DNA of 64,000 nucleotides from Terrimicrobiaceae bacterium (GTDB lineage: Bacteria; Verrucomicrobiota; Verrucomicrobiia; Chthoniobacterales; JAATET01), in NCBI GenBank assembly GCA_028713285.1, contig JAQTOP010000002.1:36427-100426 (forward strand). Reading direction: 5' to 3'. The position numbers and the translations under genes were made by a program. A model generated the notes under the pieces. That model saw nothing but the letters and a program-made list of their open reading frames with translations, had not been told where the DNA came from and made no database searches. Below are positions 32,398 through 41,901 of this stretch, in pieces (the stretch's first letter is position 1; every line of letters begins with the position of its first letter).

Positions 32398-33201
32398 TCA
32401 CGGCTTTGGCCCAATAATTGCGAGGCCCTGACGCACTTTTCCCGGCCTGACTCCAAAATACTGGCGGAACACGCGGGAGAAATAAAACGGGTCGTCGTAT
32501 CCGCATTGCTCCGCCACCTCTGCAACCGACAGCTTCCCCTCGGAAAGAAGCCCTTCCGCCAATCGCATCCGCCGAGCTCGGGCATATTGCATCGGCGTCG
32601 TGTAGAACACAGACTGAAAGAGGCGGTGAAAATGCTCGGGGCTCAGATGAACCGTCCGTGCCGCGTCCCGCAGCGAGGGGCGTTTGTTTGCCTGACTGTT
32701 TAGGAATAGCAGCGCCGGCATCAGCCGCTCGTGGGACTGGCGAGCGCGGGGATCCTCCGTCGGCAGTCGCTCGAATGCCAGCCCCGCGACTTCCAGCAGC
32801 ATGGAATGAATGAAAAAGGCATCGTCCGCCGCGCGACGGGCAACGAATCGCTCGATTCGCCCACATGTCCGCTTCCATCGTTCCGCAGTGGCATTATCAA
32901 ACACTTGAACCCCGGGAAGCGAGCCCAGCCGTACGTCCAGCCACGGCGATACGAGACTGAAGTGCAGCCACTCGATGACGATCTCCGATTCGGCGCCATA
33001 GGAAACCTTTGAGTGGGGCGGGACCAGATAGAGTTGTTCGGGCGCGAGTCGAACGGTTTTCCCGCCAACTTCCACCCAGCCCCGTCCGCGCGTGGGATGA
33101 TAGAACTTGGCGGAGTCGCTCCATTCGTTTGTCCCTCCCCAGGATTCCGGACCGCGCACCGCAAGCCCTCCCGCGGAGATCTCCACGCCCATGTTGTGCA
33201 T
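32398..33201 (-). CDS. AraC-family transcriptional regulator (N-terminal cupin-type sensor)
   Basis: LRDAARTVHLSPEHFHRLFQSVFYTTPMQYARARRMRLAEGLLSEGKLSVAEVAEQCGYDDPFYFSRVFRQYFGVRPGKVRQ. Confidence 0.93.
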   Translation of the reverse strand: MHNMGVEISAGGLAVRGPESWGGTNEWSDSAKFYHPTRGRGWVEVGGKTVRLAPEQLYLVPPHSKVSYGAESEIVIEWLHFSLVSPWLDVRLGSLPGVQVFDNATAERWKRTCGRIERFVARRAADDAFFIHSMLLEVAGLAFERLPTEDPRARQSHERLMPALLFLNSQANKRPSLRDAARTVHLSPEHFHRLFQSVFYTTPMQYARARRMRLAEGLLSEGKLSVAEVAEQCGYDDPFYFSRVFRQYFGVRPGKVRQGLAIIGPKP

Positions 33202-33270
33202 ATCAATATATTACATGTTATTGTTCGGTTGAGCTATGGATATCGCCGAATAAAGCAGTATTCTCCATGC

Positions 33271-34137
33271 ATGACTCAAGCAGCACCTTCCACAATCGAG
33301 TTTGAAGAGCCTGCGGTTGATCTTTCCTTCAAACCCGTGGACAATCCGCGCCCGAAGCGGCTCAGTTCCGGCCAGATTGCCGAGTATAACGAGCGCGGGT
33401 TTCTGAAGCCCTTCGATATCTTCAACCCCCTCGAGGCTGGACGAAATCGCGCCTACTTCGACTACATTCTCGCGGCAATGCGGTCCTGCAACGACGGACG
33501 CGACACCTACGCGATCAACGGATATCACACGCGGTGCAAGGGAATCTACGAAATGGCCGTTGAACCGCGCATTCTGGACCTCGTCGAGGACATTGTCGGC
33601 CCGAACATCATCATCTGGGCGACACATTTCTTTTGCAAGATTCCCCACGATCCCAAGGCCGTGCCCTGGCATCAGGACGCATCCTACTGGCCCCTTACGC
33701 CCGCCCGGACCGTGACCGCCTGGCTCGCCATCGACGACGTGAACGTGGAAAACTCCGCGATGCACGTGATTCCACGCACCCACAACAGGGGCCATCTCAA
33801 ATGGAAAATCACCAAGGGACCCGCCGTCCTACAGCAGGAAATCGAAAGTGTGGAGCAATACGACGATCCAGTTCCAATGGAACTCCGCGCCGGCCAGATT
33901 TCCCTGCACGCGGACATGACCGTGCATGGCTCGCAGCCGAACCGGTCCGCGCGCAGACGGTGCGGATTGACCATCCGATACTGCCCTCCGGAGGTGCGGC
34001 CGCTCGACCCCTTGTGGGCCGAGAGCAGCATCATCGCCCGCGGCGAAGATACTCATGGCTGGTGGGCAAACAACGCAATGCCGCCGGGCGAAGACCTCAC
34101 CTCCAGGGACAAGCCAAGATCCATCGGAGGCAATTGA
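33271..34137 (+). CDS. Phytanoyl-CoA dioxygenase (PhyH)-family Fe(II)/2OG oxygenase
   Basis: VPWHQDASYWPLTPARTVTAWLAIDDVNVENSAMHVIPRTH; LHADMTVHGSQPNRSARRRCGLTIRY. Confidence 0.88.
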   Translation: MTQAAPSTIEFEEPAVDLSFKPVDNPRPKRLSSGQIAEYNERGFLKPFDIFNPLEAGRNRAYFDYILAAMRSCNDGRDTYAINGYHTRCKGIYEMAVEPRILDLVEDIVGPNIIIWATHFFCKIPHDPKAVPWHQDASYWPLTPARTVTAWLAIDDVNVENSAMHVIPRTHNRGHLKWKITKGPAVLQQEIESVEQYDDPVPMELRAGQISLHADMTVHGSQPNRSARRRCGLTIRYCPPEVRPLDPLWAESSIIARGEDTHGWWANNAMPPGEDLTSRDKPRSIGGN

Positions 34138-34271
34138 TTGCGGCGGGGATCCCCATGCCACTGATTTCCCTTCTGCCTCTTCAAACGGTGGTCGCCGGTT
34201 TGTAAACTACTGAAAGGGCCCGGACCCGCGCAGTCCCAACCGTCACCCTCGCGAACAAGGATCGCCAGCGG

Positions 34272-35258
34272 TTAGTTTTTGCCTTCTGGCTGGGGTGACT
34301 GCAGCAAAGCCGTAAGTTCCGCGACCCAGGCCGCAAGGTCGGGATGCGTGGGATACGCGCGAACAAGCTTTGTCATTTCAAGGAGCCCCCGATTGGCCTC
34401 GTCGATCACAATCATGTCTCGCGCCTGACGCCAGAGGAGCCTGGGGAATTCCACTTGCGCAAAGGTGTCGCGCTGGACGTCGCCCCGGGACTTTTCGGCG
34501 TTTGCGCTCTGAAATTCGATCTGGAGTTTCCAGGTATCCAGTAGATGGGGGTCCTTCTGCGCACGAAGCGAAGTCCGAATATCCTTTTCGAGGATTCCCT
34601 CCAGCGAGCCGGCGGTCATCTCCCAATCGTGCAACTTTTCAAGTTCGCCCGTCAGCAGATTTGCGCGAACAATCGGACTCGACGTGATCGGTCGATCAAG
34701 CATCGCCCTGCCGGGGTCCGTCGCTGTCATCTCACCCCCAAACTCGCTCAGTGCTCCCGACAACGCCGTCACGTAATCCCAAAGTTCGGCAAGAGGCGGC
34801 TTGCCGTCGGAATCCGCTGCGCGCTTGAGACTGATCGCCAGATAACGCAAATGTAATCGCGCCGCCGCGGCGAACGCCTTATTCTTGGTGAGCAACGCTT
34901 TGTTATTCTCGCGCCAGGTTTGAAAGCGATACGAATCGCCTGAGTTCGCCGAAAAATCGGCGTCATGCACCGAGTCGGCGTAAAGCCGGACCGCACTGTC
35001 GTCAGATTTCGCGGCCGCGAGCAGCTTCACAGCCAGAGAATCAAAGCGCTCGCGGCGGGTATTCGCCTGCTTCGCTTGAATTGCCTTCAACTCCTTGATC
35101 AGAGCAGCCTTATCAATGACCGTCCCGTCACCGCCGGTCTGCGCATTTCCAGAACCAGCCGCGGCAATTGCCACGGCGACAACACAAAGCAACTTAAGGG
35201 GCACGCCTGTTGATCCTAGCCGGCCTTGCTGCTTTGTCCAGCACCCATCTCGCGACAT
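34272..35258 (-). CDS. Hypothetical secreted/periplasmic protein
   Basis: Intact 328-aa ORF with signal-like LKLLCVVAVAIAAAGSGNAQ; no family recognised; start may be internal. Confidence 0.6.
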   Translation of the reverse strand: MSRDGCWTKQQGRLGSTGVPLKLLCVVAVAIAAAGSGNAQTGGDGTVIDKAALIKELKAIQAKQANTRRERFDSLAVKLLAAAKSDDSAVRLYADSVHDADFSANSGDSYRFQTWRENNKALLTKNKAFAAAARLHLRYLAISLKRAADSDGKPPLAELWDYVTALSGALSEFGGEMTATDPGRAMLDRPITSSPIVRANLLTGELEKLHDWEMTAGSLEGILEKDIRTSLRAQKDPHLLDTWKLQIEFQSANAEKSRGDVQRDTFAQVEFPRLLWRQARDMIVIDEANRGLLEMTKLVRAYPTHPDLAAWVAELTALLQSPQPEGKN

Positions 35259-35307
35259 TCTTTGGGCTTGCCGGGTATTTCATAGGTCGTTATCATACTT
35301 AATCGGT

Positions 35308-36171
35308 ATGGAATTGCGGCATTTGAGATATTTCGTGGCGGTGGCGGAACGTTTAAATTTCACGGAAGCTGCGCGGCATTTGGGCATGGCACAGCCGCCC
35401 TTGAGCGTTCAGATCCGCAAACTTGAGGAGGAAATAGGGTGTCAGCTTTTCAACAGGAGAAACCGTCGTATCGAGCTGACTCCTTCCGCGCACCTGTTCT
35501 TAGTCCACGCCAGGGATGTTCTTGAACGAGCGGATCAGGCGATTCGACACGTTCAGGATCATGTGGAAGGTCGTGCCGGCGAAGTGTCCCTCGCTTGGAC
35601 GGACGGTGCGCTTTCGGAGAGGCTGACACGCCGACTGCGGAAATTTTTGCGCAAACACCGGGGACTGCGACTCCATGTTCGGCGGGCGGAATACGGAGCC
35701 CGTTTGACTCGTGCCAGGGAAGGGGCTGATGGGATGATCACGGAGTTTTCCACGATCGACCTGCCATCGGAGGCCATTCCGCTCGAGCGAAGCCCCGTGC
35801 AAGTCGCCGTTCACCCCAAACACCGACTAAGCGATCGAAATGAGTTTGTCCCGGCGGACCTTGTCGGTGAAACCCTGATCCTTTCCCCTTTTGAGCAACG
35901 AACCCCCGGCGAGCGAAGCCTGCTCGATCAAATCGAGGCGGCAGACATCAAAGTGTCGGTTCTTTTGGGCCCAACCAGTCTCCAGGACCGCTTTTGGCAG
36001 GCTTCGCTCGGCTTGGGAATCTGCGTTTGTACCGGAGCAGACCGGGGTGGGTTGGACTGCAAACGTCTGACATGGAGCGGGTCGCCCGTGGAGATTGTCA
36101 CGGCCCTCCTTTTGAACCCGGATTCACGGGCGAGCGCTCTGCCGGCGCTGATCGAGGCTATTCGGGAATAA
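35308..36171 (+). CDS. LysR-family transcriptional regulator
   Basis: [50 protein letters not shown]. Confidence 0.95.
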   Translation: MELRHLRYFVAVAERLNFTEAARHLGMAQPPLSVQIRKLEEEIGCQLFNRRNRRIELTPSAHLFLVHARDVLERADQAIRHVQDHVEGRAGEVSLAWTDGALSERLTRRLRKFLRKHRGLRLHVRRAEYGARLTRAREGADGMITEFSTIDLPSEAIPLERSPVQVAVHPKHRLSDRNEFVPADLVGETLILSPFEQRTPGERSLLDQIEAADIKVSVLLGPTSLQDRFWQASLGLGICVCTGADRGGLDCKRLTWSGSPVEIVTALLLNPDSRASALPALIEAIRE

Positions 36172-38032
36172 GTTCGCGGTAGCCCCGTCCGAGCCACACT
36201 GCCAGCAGGCTTAAATCGGCCGGTGTAACCCCGCTGATTCGCGATGCCTGGCCCAAAGTCGCTGGTTGGATCGCTGCGAGCTTTTCAACCGCTTCCCGCC
36301 GCAGACCGCGGATCTGGCAATAGTCGAGTCCGGTGGGGATGGGGCGTCTTTCGTGGCGAACTGCGCGAGCCAATTGCTCCTCCTGCCGGTGGATATATCC
36401 CTCATACTTGAGATCCGTTTCGACGAGATCCCAGATCGGATCGGGGAATTCGGACCGAATTGCCGATGGAAGATTCTGCCGCCGATTTTCGGGACGCTTG
36501 AACCAGAGCGAAAGAGGAATTCCATCGACCCGCCATCGTTGAAGCTTTCCGAGCAATTCATTGTGCAAAAGTTTCTTTCGCTCGAAATGTTTTTGGCGTT
36601 CAGGGCTCGCCAGTCCGCAGCCTGTCGCGCGCCCGGTGAGCCGAAAGTCGGCGTTGTCTTGGCGTAAAAGCAGGCGGTATTCTGCCCGGCTGGTGAACAT
36701 CCGATAGGGTTCCAGCGTGCCGACCGTAACCAGGTCGTCGATGAGAACCCCAATGTAAGCCTCCGATCGGGCAAGGACGAATTCCGCTTTCCCCAACCGC
36801 TTGAGCGCCGCGTTTGCTCCGGCGACCAGACCTTGGGCCGCGGCCTCCTCGTAACCTGACGTGCCATTGATCTGGCCGGCGAAATAGAGTCCCGGCACGC
36901 GCTTCGTTTCCAGAGTGCGTTGAAGCTGGGTGGGCGGGCAGTAATCGTATTCCACTGCGTAGCCGGGGCGAAGGATCTCCGCGCGTTCGAGGCCCCGCAC
37001 ACTGCGAATGAATCGATACTGCACGTCATAGGGAAGGCTGGTGGACGCTCCGTTCACATACACTTCGCCCGTGTGGCGACCCTCCGGCTCCAGAAAGAGT
37101 TGGTGACTCGTTTTCTCGGTAAACTTTACGACCTTGTCCTCGATCGAGGGACAATAGCGCGGGCCCACGCCCTCGATACGACCCGAGTAAAGTGGCGATT
37201 GATGCAGATTCTCTCGAATGATGTCGTGCGTTTGGGCGTTCGTGTGGGTGATCCAACAGGGGATTTGTTCCACGTGGAACTTCCCGTCCTTCATGCGATT
37301 GAGAGTAAACAGTTCCGAATCGTTGATCGCGAGATCCCCAGGAAGAAAGCTAAACCGGGGCGGCGGATCATCGCCGATCTGTTCCTGACACTTCTCGAAA
37401 TCGATGGTGTTTGCCAGCAGCCGGCACGGAGTGCCCGTCTTGAAGCGCGCCACTTCGAAGCCCAATTCGCGCAGGCAATCACTGAAGGTTGACACCGTGT
37501 CGCCCATTCGACCGCCGGACTGGTTTCGCAGCCCCACATGCAAGAGGCCCCGCATGAACGTTCCCGTAGTGACGACAACCGCGTGCCCCGTAAAGGCAAC
37601 GCCAAAACTCGTTTCGACTCCAGCAACCGCGTCTCCCTGCAGGATCAGGCGCGTCACATTGCCCTGCTTGAGATCGAGCAGCGGGGTCGCTTCAAGCTGG
37701 GCCTTCAGACGAAATTGGTAGGCCTTCTTGTCACACTGCGCCCGCGGCGCGCGGACACTTGGCCCCTTGGTCGTATTGAGCATGCGGAACTGAATTCCTG
37801 TTGCATCCGCGTTCAGCCCCATCGCCCCGCCCAACGCGTCAATCTCCCGCACCATGTGCCCCTTGGCCAGGCCACCGATGGCCGGATTGCACGACATCTG
37901 GCCGATCGTGTCCGCATTCTGAGTCAGCAGCAACGTTTCGCATCCCAGCCGCACGGCAGCAAGCGCCGCCTCGATACCGGCATGGCCGGCTCCAATCACG
38001 ATTACGTCGTATGGCTTCGGATAAGAAAACAT
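36158..38032 (-). CDS. mnmG: tRNA uridine-5-carboxymethylaminomethyl(34) synthesis enzyme MnmG (GidA)
   Basis: [86 protein letters not shown]. Confidence 0.97.
   Translation of the reverse strand: MFSYPKPYDVIVIGAGHAGIEAALAAVRLGCETLLLTQNADTIGQMSCNPAIGGLAKGHMVREIDALGGAMGLNADATGIQFRMLNTTKGPSVRAPRAQCDKKAYQFRLKAQLEATPLLDLKQGNVTRLILQGDAVAGVETSFGVAFTGHAVVVTTGTFMRGLLHVGLRNQSGGRMGDTVSTFSDCLRELGFEVARFKTGTPCRLLANTIDFEKCQEQIGDDPPPRFSFLPGDLAINDSELFTLNRMKDGKFHVEQIPCWITHTNAQTHDIIRENLHQSPLYSGRIEGVGPRYCPSIEDKVVKFTEKTSHQLFLEPEGRHTGEVYVNGASTSLPYDVQYRFIRSVRGLERAEILRPGYAVEYDYCPPTQLQRTLETKRVPGLYFAGQINGTSGYEEAAAQGLVAGANAALKRLGKAEFVLARSEAYIGVLIDDLVTVGTLEPYRMFTSRAEYRLLLRQDNADFRLTGRATGCGLASPERQKHFERKKLLHNELLGKLQRWRVDGIPLSLWFKRPENRRQNLPSAIRSEFPDPIWDLVETDLKYEGYIHRQEEQLARAVRHERRPIPTGLDYCQIRGLRREAVEKLAAIQPATLGQASRISGVTPADLSLLAVWLGRGYRELIPE
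37267..37280. promoter_or_regulatory. parS-like palindrome GTTCCACGTGGAAC (inside mnmG)
   Basis: Perfect 14-bp palindrome with the CACGTG core and GTTNC..GNAAC arms of bacterial parS (B. subtilis consensus TGTTTCACGTGAAACA). Confidence 0.65.
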
Positions 38033-38087
38033 GTCGCCAGCCGGAAAAGTAGCCCAAGGATTGCGGAAAGGGAAACTCTCATCCTCA

Positions 38088-38101
38088 GTTCCACGTGGAA
38101 C
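38088..38101. promoter_or_regulatory. parS-like palindrome GTTCCACGTGGAAC (between mnmG and cdd)
   Basis: Second identical 14-mer about 0.8 kb from the first, flanked by A on both sides. Confidence 0.65.
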
Positions 38102-38102
38102 A

Positions 38103-38498
38103 TCAGGAGCGGTTCAGAATCCCCGTGGCGGCTCGGGGCAGGAGCTGACCCAAACTAAATCGCTCGCGGCCGCCCCTCATTGTGCAAAGGTGAATCTCCA
38201 GCCCCGGATCGAACTCCGCGAGTACCTGCCGGCACGCCCCGCATGGGCTGACCGGTTGATCGGTATCGGCAAGGATGATGATCGCGGCGAATTCCCGCAC
38301 ACCATCCGTGATGGCGCGGCCAAGGGCCACGCGTTCCGCGCACATCGTGAGTCCAAAACTGACATTCTCGACATTGCATCCCGGAAAGACGCGGCCATCG
38401 CGCGCGACCAAAGCCGCGCCCACTTTGAATTGCGAATACGGGGCATACGCCCGCTCGCGCGCTGCCCGTGCCACTGCAACCCATTGCTCGATTTCCAC
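38103..38498 (-). CDS. cdd: Cytidine deaminase
   Basis: [54 protein letters not shown]. Confidence 0.95.
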   Translation of the reverse strand: MEIEQWVAVARAARERAYAPYSQFKVGAALVARDGRVFPGCNVENVSFGLTMCAERVALGRAITDGVREFAAIIILADTDQPVSPCGACRQVLAEFDPGLEIHLCTMRGGRERFSLGQLLPRAATGILNRS

Positions 38499-38645
38499 TT
38501 TCGTGGATTATGCCGACGGTCACTCGCAAAACAAGCTCCGAAGCGCATTGGACATTCCTTGTCTCATACCTTCGCGCGCGGCGGAATCGAGTCGTCAAAG
38601 GCCCGCGCTTGCGTCACGCGCGGAGAGCTGCTTGTATTTTGATTG

Positions 38646-38960
38646 ATGGACTCGAATCCACCGGAGGAGGCATCCCCTGCAAAATCGGTAATCGAAGAGC
38701 TCGATATCCTGCGAATCGAATTCCGATCCGCGTTGCAGGCCTATGCGAGCCGAATCGAGGAGGAAATCGGCCTCATCCAGCAATCCACCGCAAAGCAGAC
38801 CACCAAGACCAAAATTGCCCCGGCGAAACTACGCGACCTGCGCGACATGCTCACCCTGCTTCGCAAGTTTTCAATCAAGTCCGAGAAAGGCCGCCGAAAG
38901 GACCTTAAAAAAATCGATACGCTCGTGGGCGATCTCACGATGCTCATCGAGCACTGGTAG
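38646..38960 (+). CDS. Small charged hypothetical protein (helical/coiled-coil-like)
   Basis: Intact 104-aa ORF; charged, alpha-helical composition; no family recognised. Confidence 0.6.
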   Translation: MDSNPPEEASPAKSVIEELDILRIEFRSALQAYASRIEEEIGLIQQSTAKQTTKTKIAPAKLRDLRDMLTLLRKFSIKSEKGRRKDLKKIDTLVGDLTMLIEHW

Positions 38961-38997
38961 TGCGGGAATAAATCGCCGGTGCGCGCCTCTACAGAGC

Positions 38998-39588
38998 ATG
39001 AAGTTCCGGCTACTGGCCACCGCGCTTGCGGTAGGCGCACTATTCACCGCTTGCGCTGAAGATATGAATGCCATGCACAAGACCGCCGTCGTAGGAGGAG
39101 GCTGCTTCTGGTGCGTAGAGGCACTTTACCAAGGCCTCCCCGGCATCGAGTCAGTCGTTTCCGGATACGCGGGCGGCACGACCCCCAATCCCACCTACGA
39201 GCAAGTCTCGACGGGCCGCACCGGCCATGCCGAGGTCGTCCGCATTACATACGATCCCGCGAAAATCTCCTACGAGAAGGTGATCGACCTGTTTTGGAAG
39301 GCCCACGACCCGACCACCTCGAACCGCCAGGGCGCGGATGTCGGCACCCAGTATCGCTCGATCATTCTCACGCAGAACGACGAGGAACGTGAAATCGCCG
39401 AGCGCTCGAAGGCCGCCGCGCAAAAGGACTTCAAGGATCCCATCGTCACCGAAATCAAGCCGCTCGAAGCGTTTTATCCCGCCGAGAAATACCATCAGGA
39501 TTTCTACAAAAATAATCCGGATTATCCCTACAGCGCGGCGGTCATTGAGCCAAAGCTGGAAAAGTTTCGGAAAGCGCAGGCGCAATAA
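38998..39588 (+). CDS. msrA: Peptide-methionine (S)-S-oxide reductase, predicted exported/lipoprotein
   Basis: GGGCFWCVEALYQGLPGIESVVSGYAGG; signal with a possible lipobox (ALFTAC). Confidence 0.93.
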   Translation: MKFRLLATALAVGALFTACAEDMNAMHKTAVVGGGCFWCVEALYQGLPGIESVVSGYAGGTTPNPTYEQVSTGRTGHAEVVRITYDPAKISYEKVIDLFWKAHDPTTSNRQGADVGTQYRSIILTQNDEEREIAERSKAAAQKDFKDPIVTEIKPLEAFYPAEKYHQDFYKNNPDYPYSAAVIEPKLEKFRKAQAQ

Positions 39589-39777
39589 GCGCCGCTCACA
39601 CGAATCGGCGCACAAGCGCCGCCGCCGTTTCAAGGCTCCTCAAAAGGTCGCCGGGCGAGGATTTCGCGTTTTTCCCTGTTGCCAAGGCGGGCGGCGCCGG
39701 GAGATATTCCATGGCTGGCTTGGAACTCTTTGTGCTCTCTGATTCCGCGGCCGCCCATCATCCGCCTATCCGAAATT

Positions 39778-40869
39778 ATGACCGAAACCCCAGCCGAAGT
39801 CGAAGTCAGCCCGGTGGACTACGCGAAAGCGCCCATCAATGCCTCGCTCACCGCGGAGGACAAGGTCCGACTTTTGCGGCAGTTGTATTCGATTCGCAAT
39901 TTCGAGCGTGTCGCCCTTAAACACTACAACGAAGGCAGGATGGGGGGGTTCCTCCACCTCTATATCGGCCAGGAATCCGTCGCGGTCGGCACCTGTTCGC
40001 TCCTTGGAGAGAACGACCACGTCATCACCGCCTACCGCGATCACGGTCACGCCCTCGCCGTTGGCATGGGCATGAACGAATGCATGGCCGAGCTCTTCGG
40101 CAAGGCCACCGGCTGCTCGAAGGGAAAAGGCGGCTCCATGCATTTCTTCGCTCCCGACAAGAATTACTGGGGCGGCCACGGCATCGTCGCCGGTCAGATA
40201 CCGCTGGGCCTCGGCCTCGCTTTTGCCGTGAAATATAAGGGCCTCACCGGTTCCTGCCTCGCCTTCCTCGGCGATGGCGCGGTGAACCAGGGCGTCGTTT
40301 ACGAGAGTTTCAATATCGCGTCGCTCTGGGACCTCCCGGTGATCTATATCATTGAGAACAATCGCTACTCGATGGGCACGAGCCTGGACCGCTCCTCGGC
40401 CTTCAGGAATTGCCTTGCCGAACGCGCCGACGGATTTCGCATCGTGTGGGACATCGCAAACGGAGAGGACATCTACGAAGTGCGCGCCAAGACCTGGACT
40501 GCCATTGAGCGCGCGCACAACGAGTCCCGTCCCACCGTCCTCGAGATCGATACCTACCGCCACTACGGCCACTCCGTCGCCGACGCCAAGCACAAGGGCG
40601 GTTACCGCACCGCCGAGGAGATCGAAAAATACAAAAACCTCCACGACCCGGTGCTGGTCTGGCGTCGCCGCGTCATTGAGGAGGGCGTCGTCGCCGCCGA
40701 GGAAGCCGACGCCATCGACAAGGAAACCCGCGCCGAAGCGACTGCCGCTGTCAAGTTTGCCGAGGAAAGCCCGGTGCCGACCGTCGAAGCCGTGCAGCAG
40801 GACGTGTATTTCGAGGTGGACCGCCAGACCGAAGCCGGCCGCACGGGCCGCCATTTCTTCAACGACTGA
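39778..40869 (+). CDS. pdhA: Pyruvate dehydrogenase E1 alpha subunit
   Basis: MGGFLHLYIGQESVAVG; GKGGSMHFF; GDGAVNQGVVYESFNIASLWDLPVIYIIENNRYSMGTS. Confidence 0.95.
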   Translation: MTETPAEVEVSPVDYAKAPINASLTAEDKVRLLRQLYSIRNFERVALKHYNEGRMGGFLHLYIGQESVAVGTCSLLGENDHVITAYRDHGHALAVGMGMNECMAELFGKATGCSKGKGGSMHFFAPDKNYWGGHGIVAGQIPLGLGLAFAVKYKGLTGSCLAFLGDGAVNQGVVYESFNIASLWDLPVIYIIENNRYSMGTSLDRSSAFRNCLAERADGFRIVWDIANGEDIYEVRAKTWTAIERAHNESRPTVLEIDTYRHYGHSVADAKHKGGYRTAEEIEKYKNLHDPVLVWRRRVIEEGVVAAEEADAIDKETRAEATAAVKFAEESPVPTVEAVQQDVYFEVDRQTEAGRTGRHFFND

Positions 40870-40892
40870 GTCCTGCGCCCGTTCATTGCCTT

Positions 40893-41867
40893 ATGCCACT
40901 CATCGAATATCGTGACGCCCTGAACGAGGCCTTCGCCGAGGAAATCGAGCGCGATCCGAACGTTTTTCTGATCGGCGAGGAAGTCGCCGAATACGACGGC
41001 GCCTACAAGGTCACCCGCGGCCTCTGGCAGAAATACGGCGACAAGCGCCTCGTCGATGCGCCCATCAGCGAAGCCGGTTTCATCGGCCTGGCGGTCGGCG
41101 CTTCCATGCTCGGCTTGCGGCCCATCGTCGAGCTGATGTTCTGGAGCTTCTGCACCGTCGCCTACGACCAGATCATCAACAACGCCGGCTGCGTGCGCTA
41201 CATGTCCGGCGGCCTCATCAATTGCCCCATCGTCATTCGCGGACCGGCGAACGGCGGCACCAGCGTCGGCGCCACCCACTCGCACACGCCCGAAAATTGG
41301 CTCGCGAACATCCCCGGCCTCAAGGTCGTCAGTGCCGCCACCGCCTACGACGCGAAGGGGCTCATGAAGACCGCGATCCGCGACAATGACCCGGTCATGT
41401 TCATGGAAAATACGCTGCTCTACGGCGAGAAAGGCGAAGTGCCCGACGAGGAATATCTCATCCCGCTCGGCAAAGCCGACGTCAAGCGCGAAGGCGCGGA
41501 CATCACCTTCATCGGCCACGGCCGCGCGGCGCTCACCGCGCTCCAGGCCGCCGGGCAGCTCGCCGAGGAGAGGGGCATCCAGGCCGAAGTCATCGACCTG
41601 CGTTCGATCCGTCCGATTGATGAAGAGGCGATCCTGAATTCTGTCGCGAAGACGCACCGCGTCGTCCTCGTCGATGAGAACAAGCCCTTCTGCGGCGTCT
41701 CCGCCCAGGTCGCGACGATGATCCAGGAAAAAATCTTCGACGAGCTCGACGCCCCGATTCGCCGCGTCTGCACCCTCGACGCCCCGGCCATCTACAGCCC
41801 GGAAGTCGAGAAGCTTCAGCTCCCCACGGTCGAGCGCATCGTCGCCAAGGCCCTGGAAATTCTCTAG
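40893..41867 (+). CDS. pdhB: Pyruvate dehydrogenase E1 beta subunit
   Basis: DPNVFLIGEEVAEYDGAYKVTRGLWQKYGDKRLVDAPISEAGFIGLAVGA. Confidence 0.95.
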   Translation: MPLIEYRDALNEAFAEEIERDPNVFLIGEEVAEYDGAYKVTRGLWQKYGDKRLVDAPISEAGFIGLAVGASMLGLRPIVELMFWSFCTVAYDQIINNAGCVRYMSGGLINCPIVIRGPANGGTSVGATHSHTPENWLANIPGLKVVSAATAYDAKGLMKTAIRDNDPVMFMENTLLYGEKGEVPDEEYLIPLGKADVKREGADITFIGHGRAALTALQAAGQLAEERGIQAEVIDLRSIRPIDEEAILNSVAKTHRVVLVDENKPFCGVSAQVATMIQEKIFDELDAPIRRVCTLDAPAIYSPEVEKLQLPTVERIVAKALEIL

Positions 41868-41901
41868 CCTCCCCTCCGTTTTACCATTCGATCCCGCCGC
41901 C

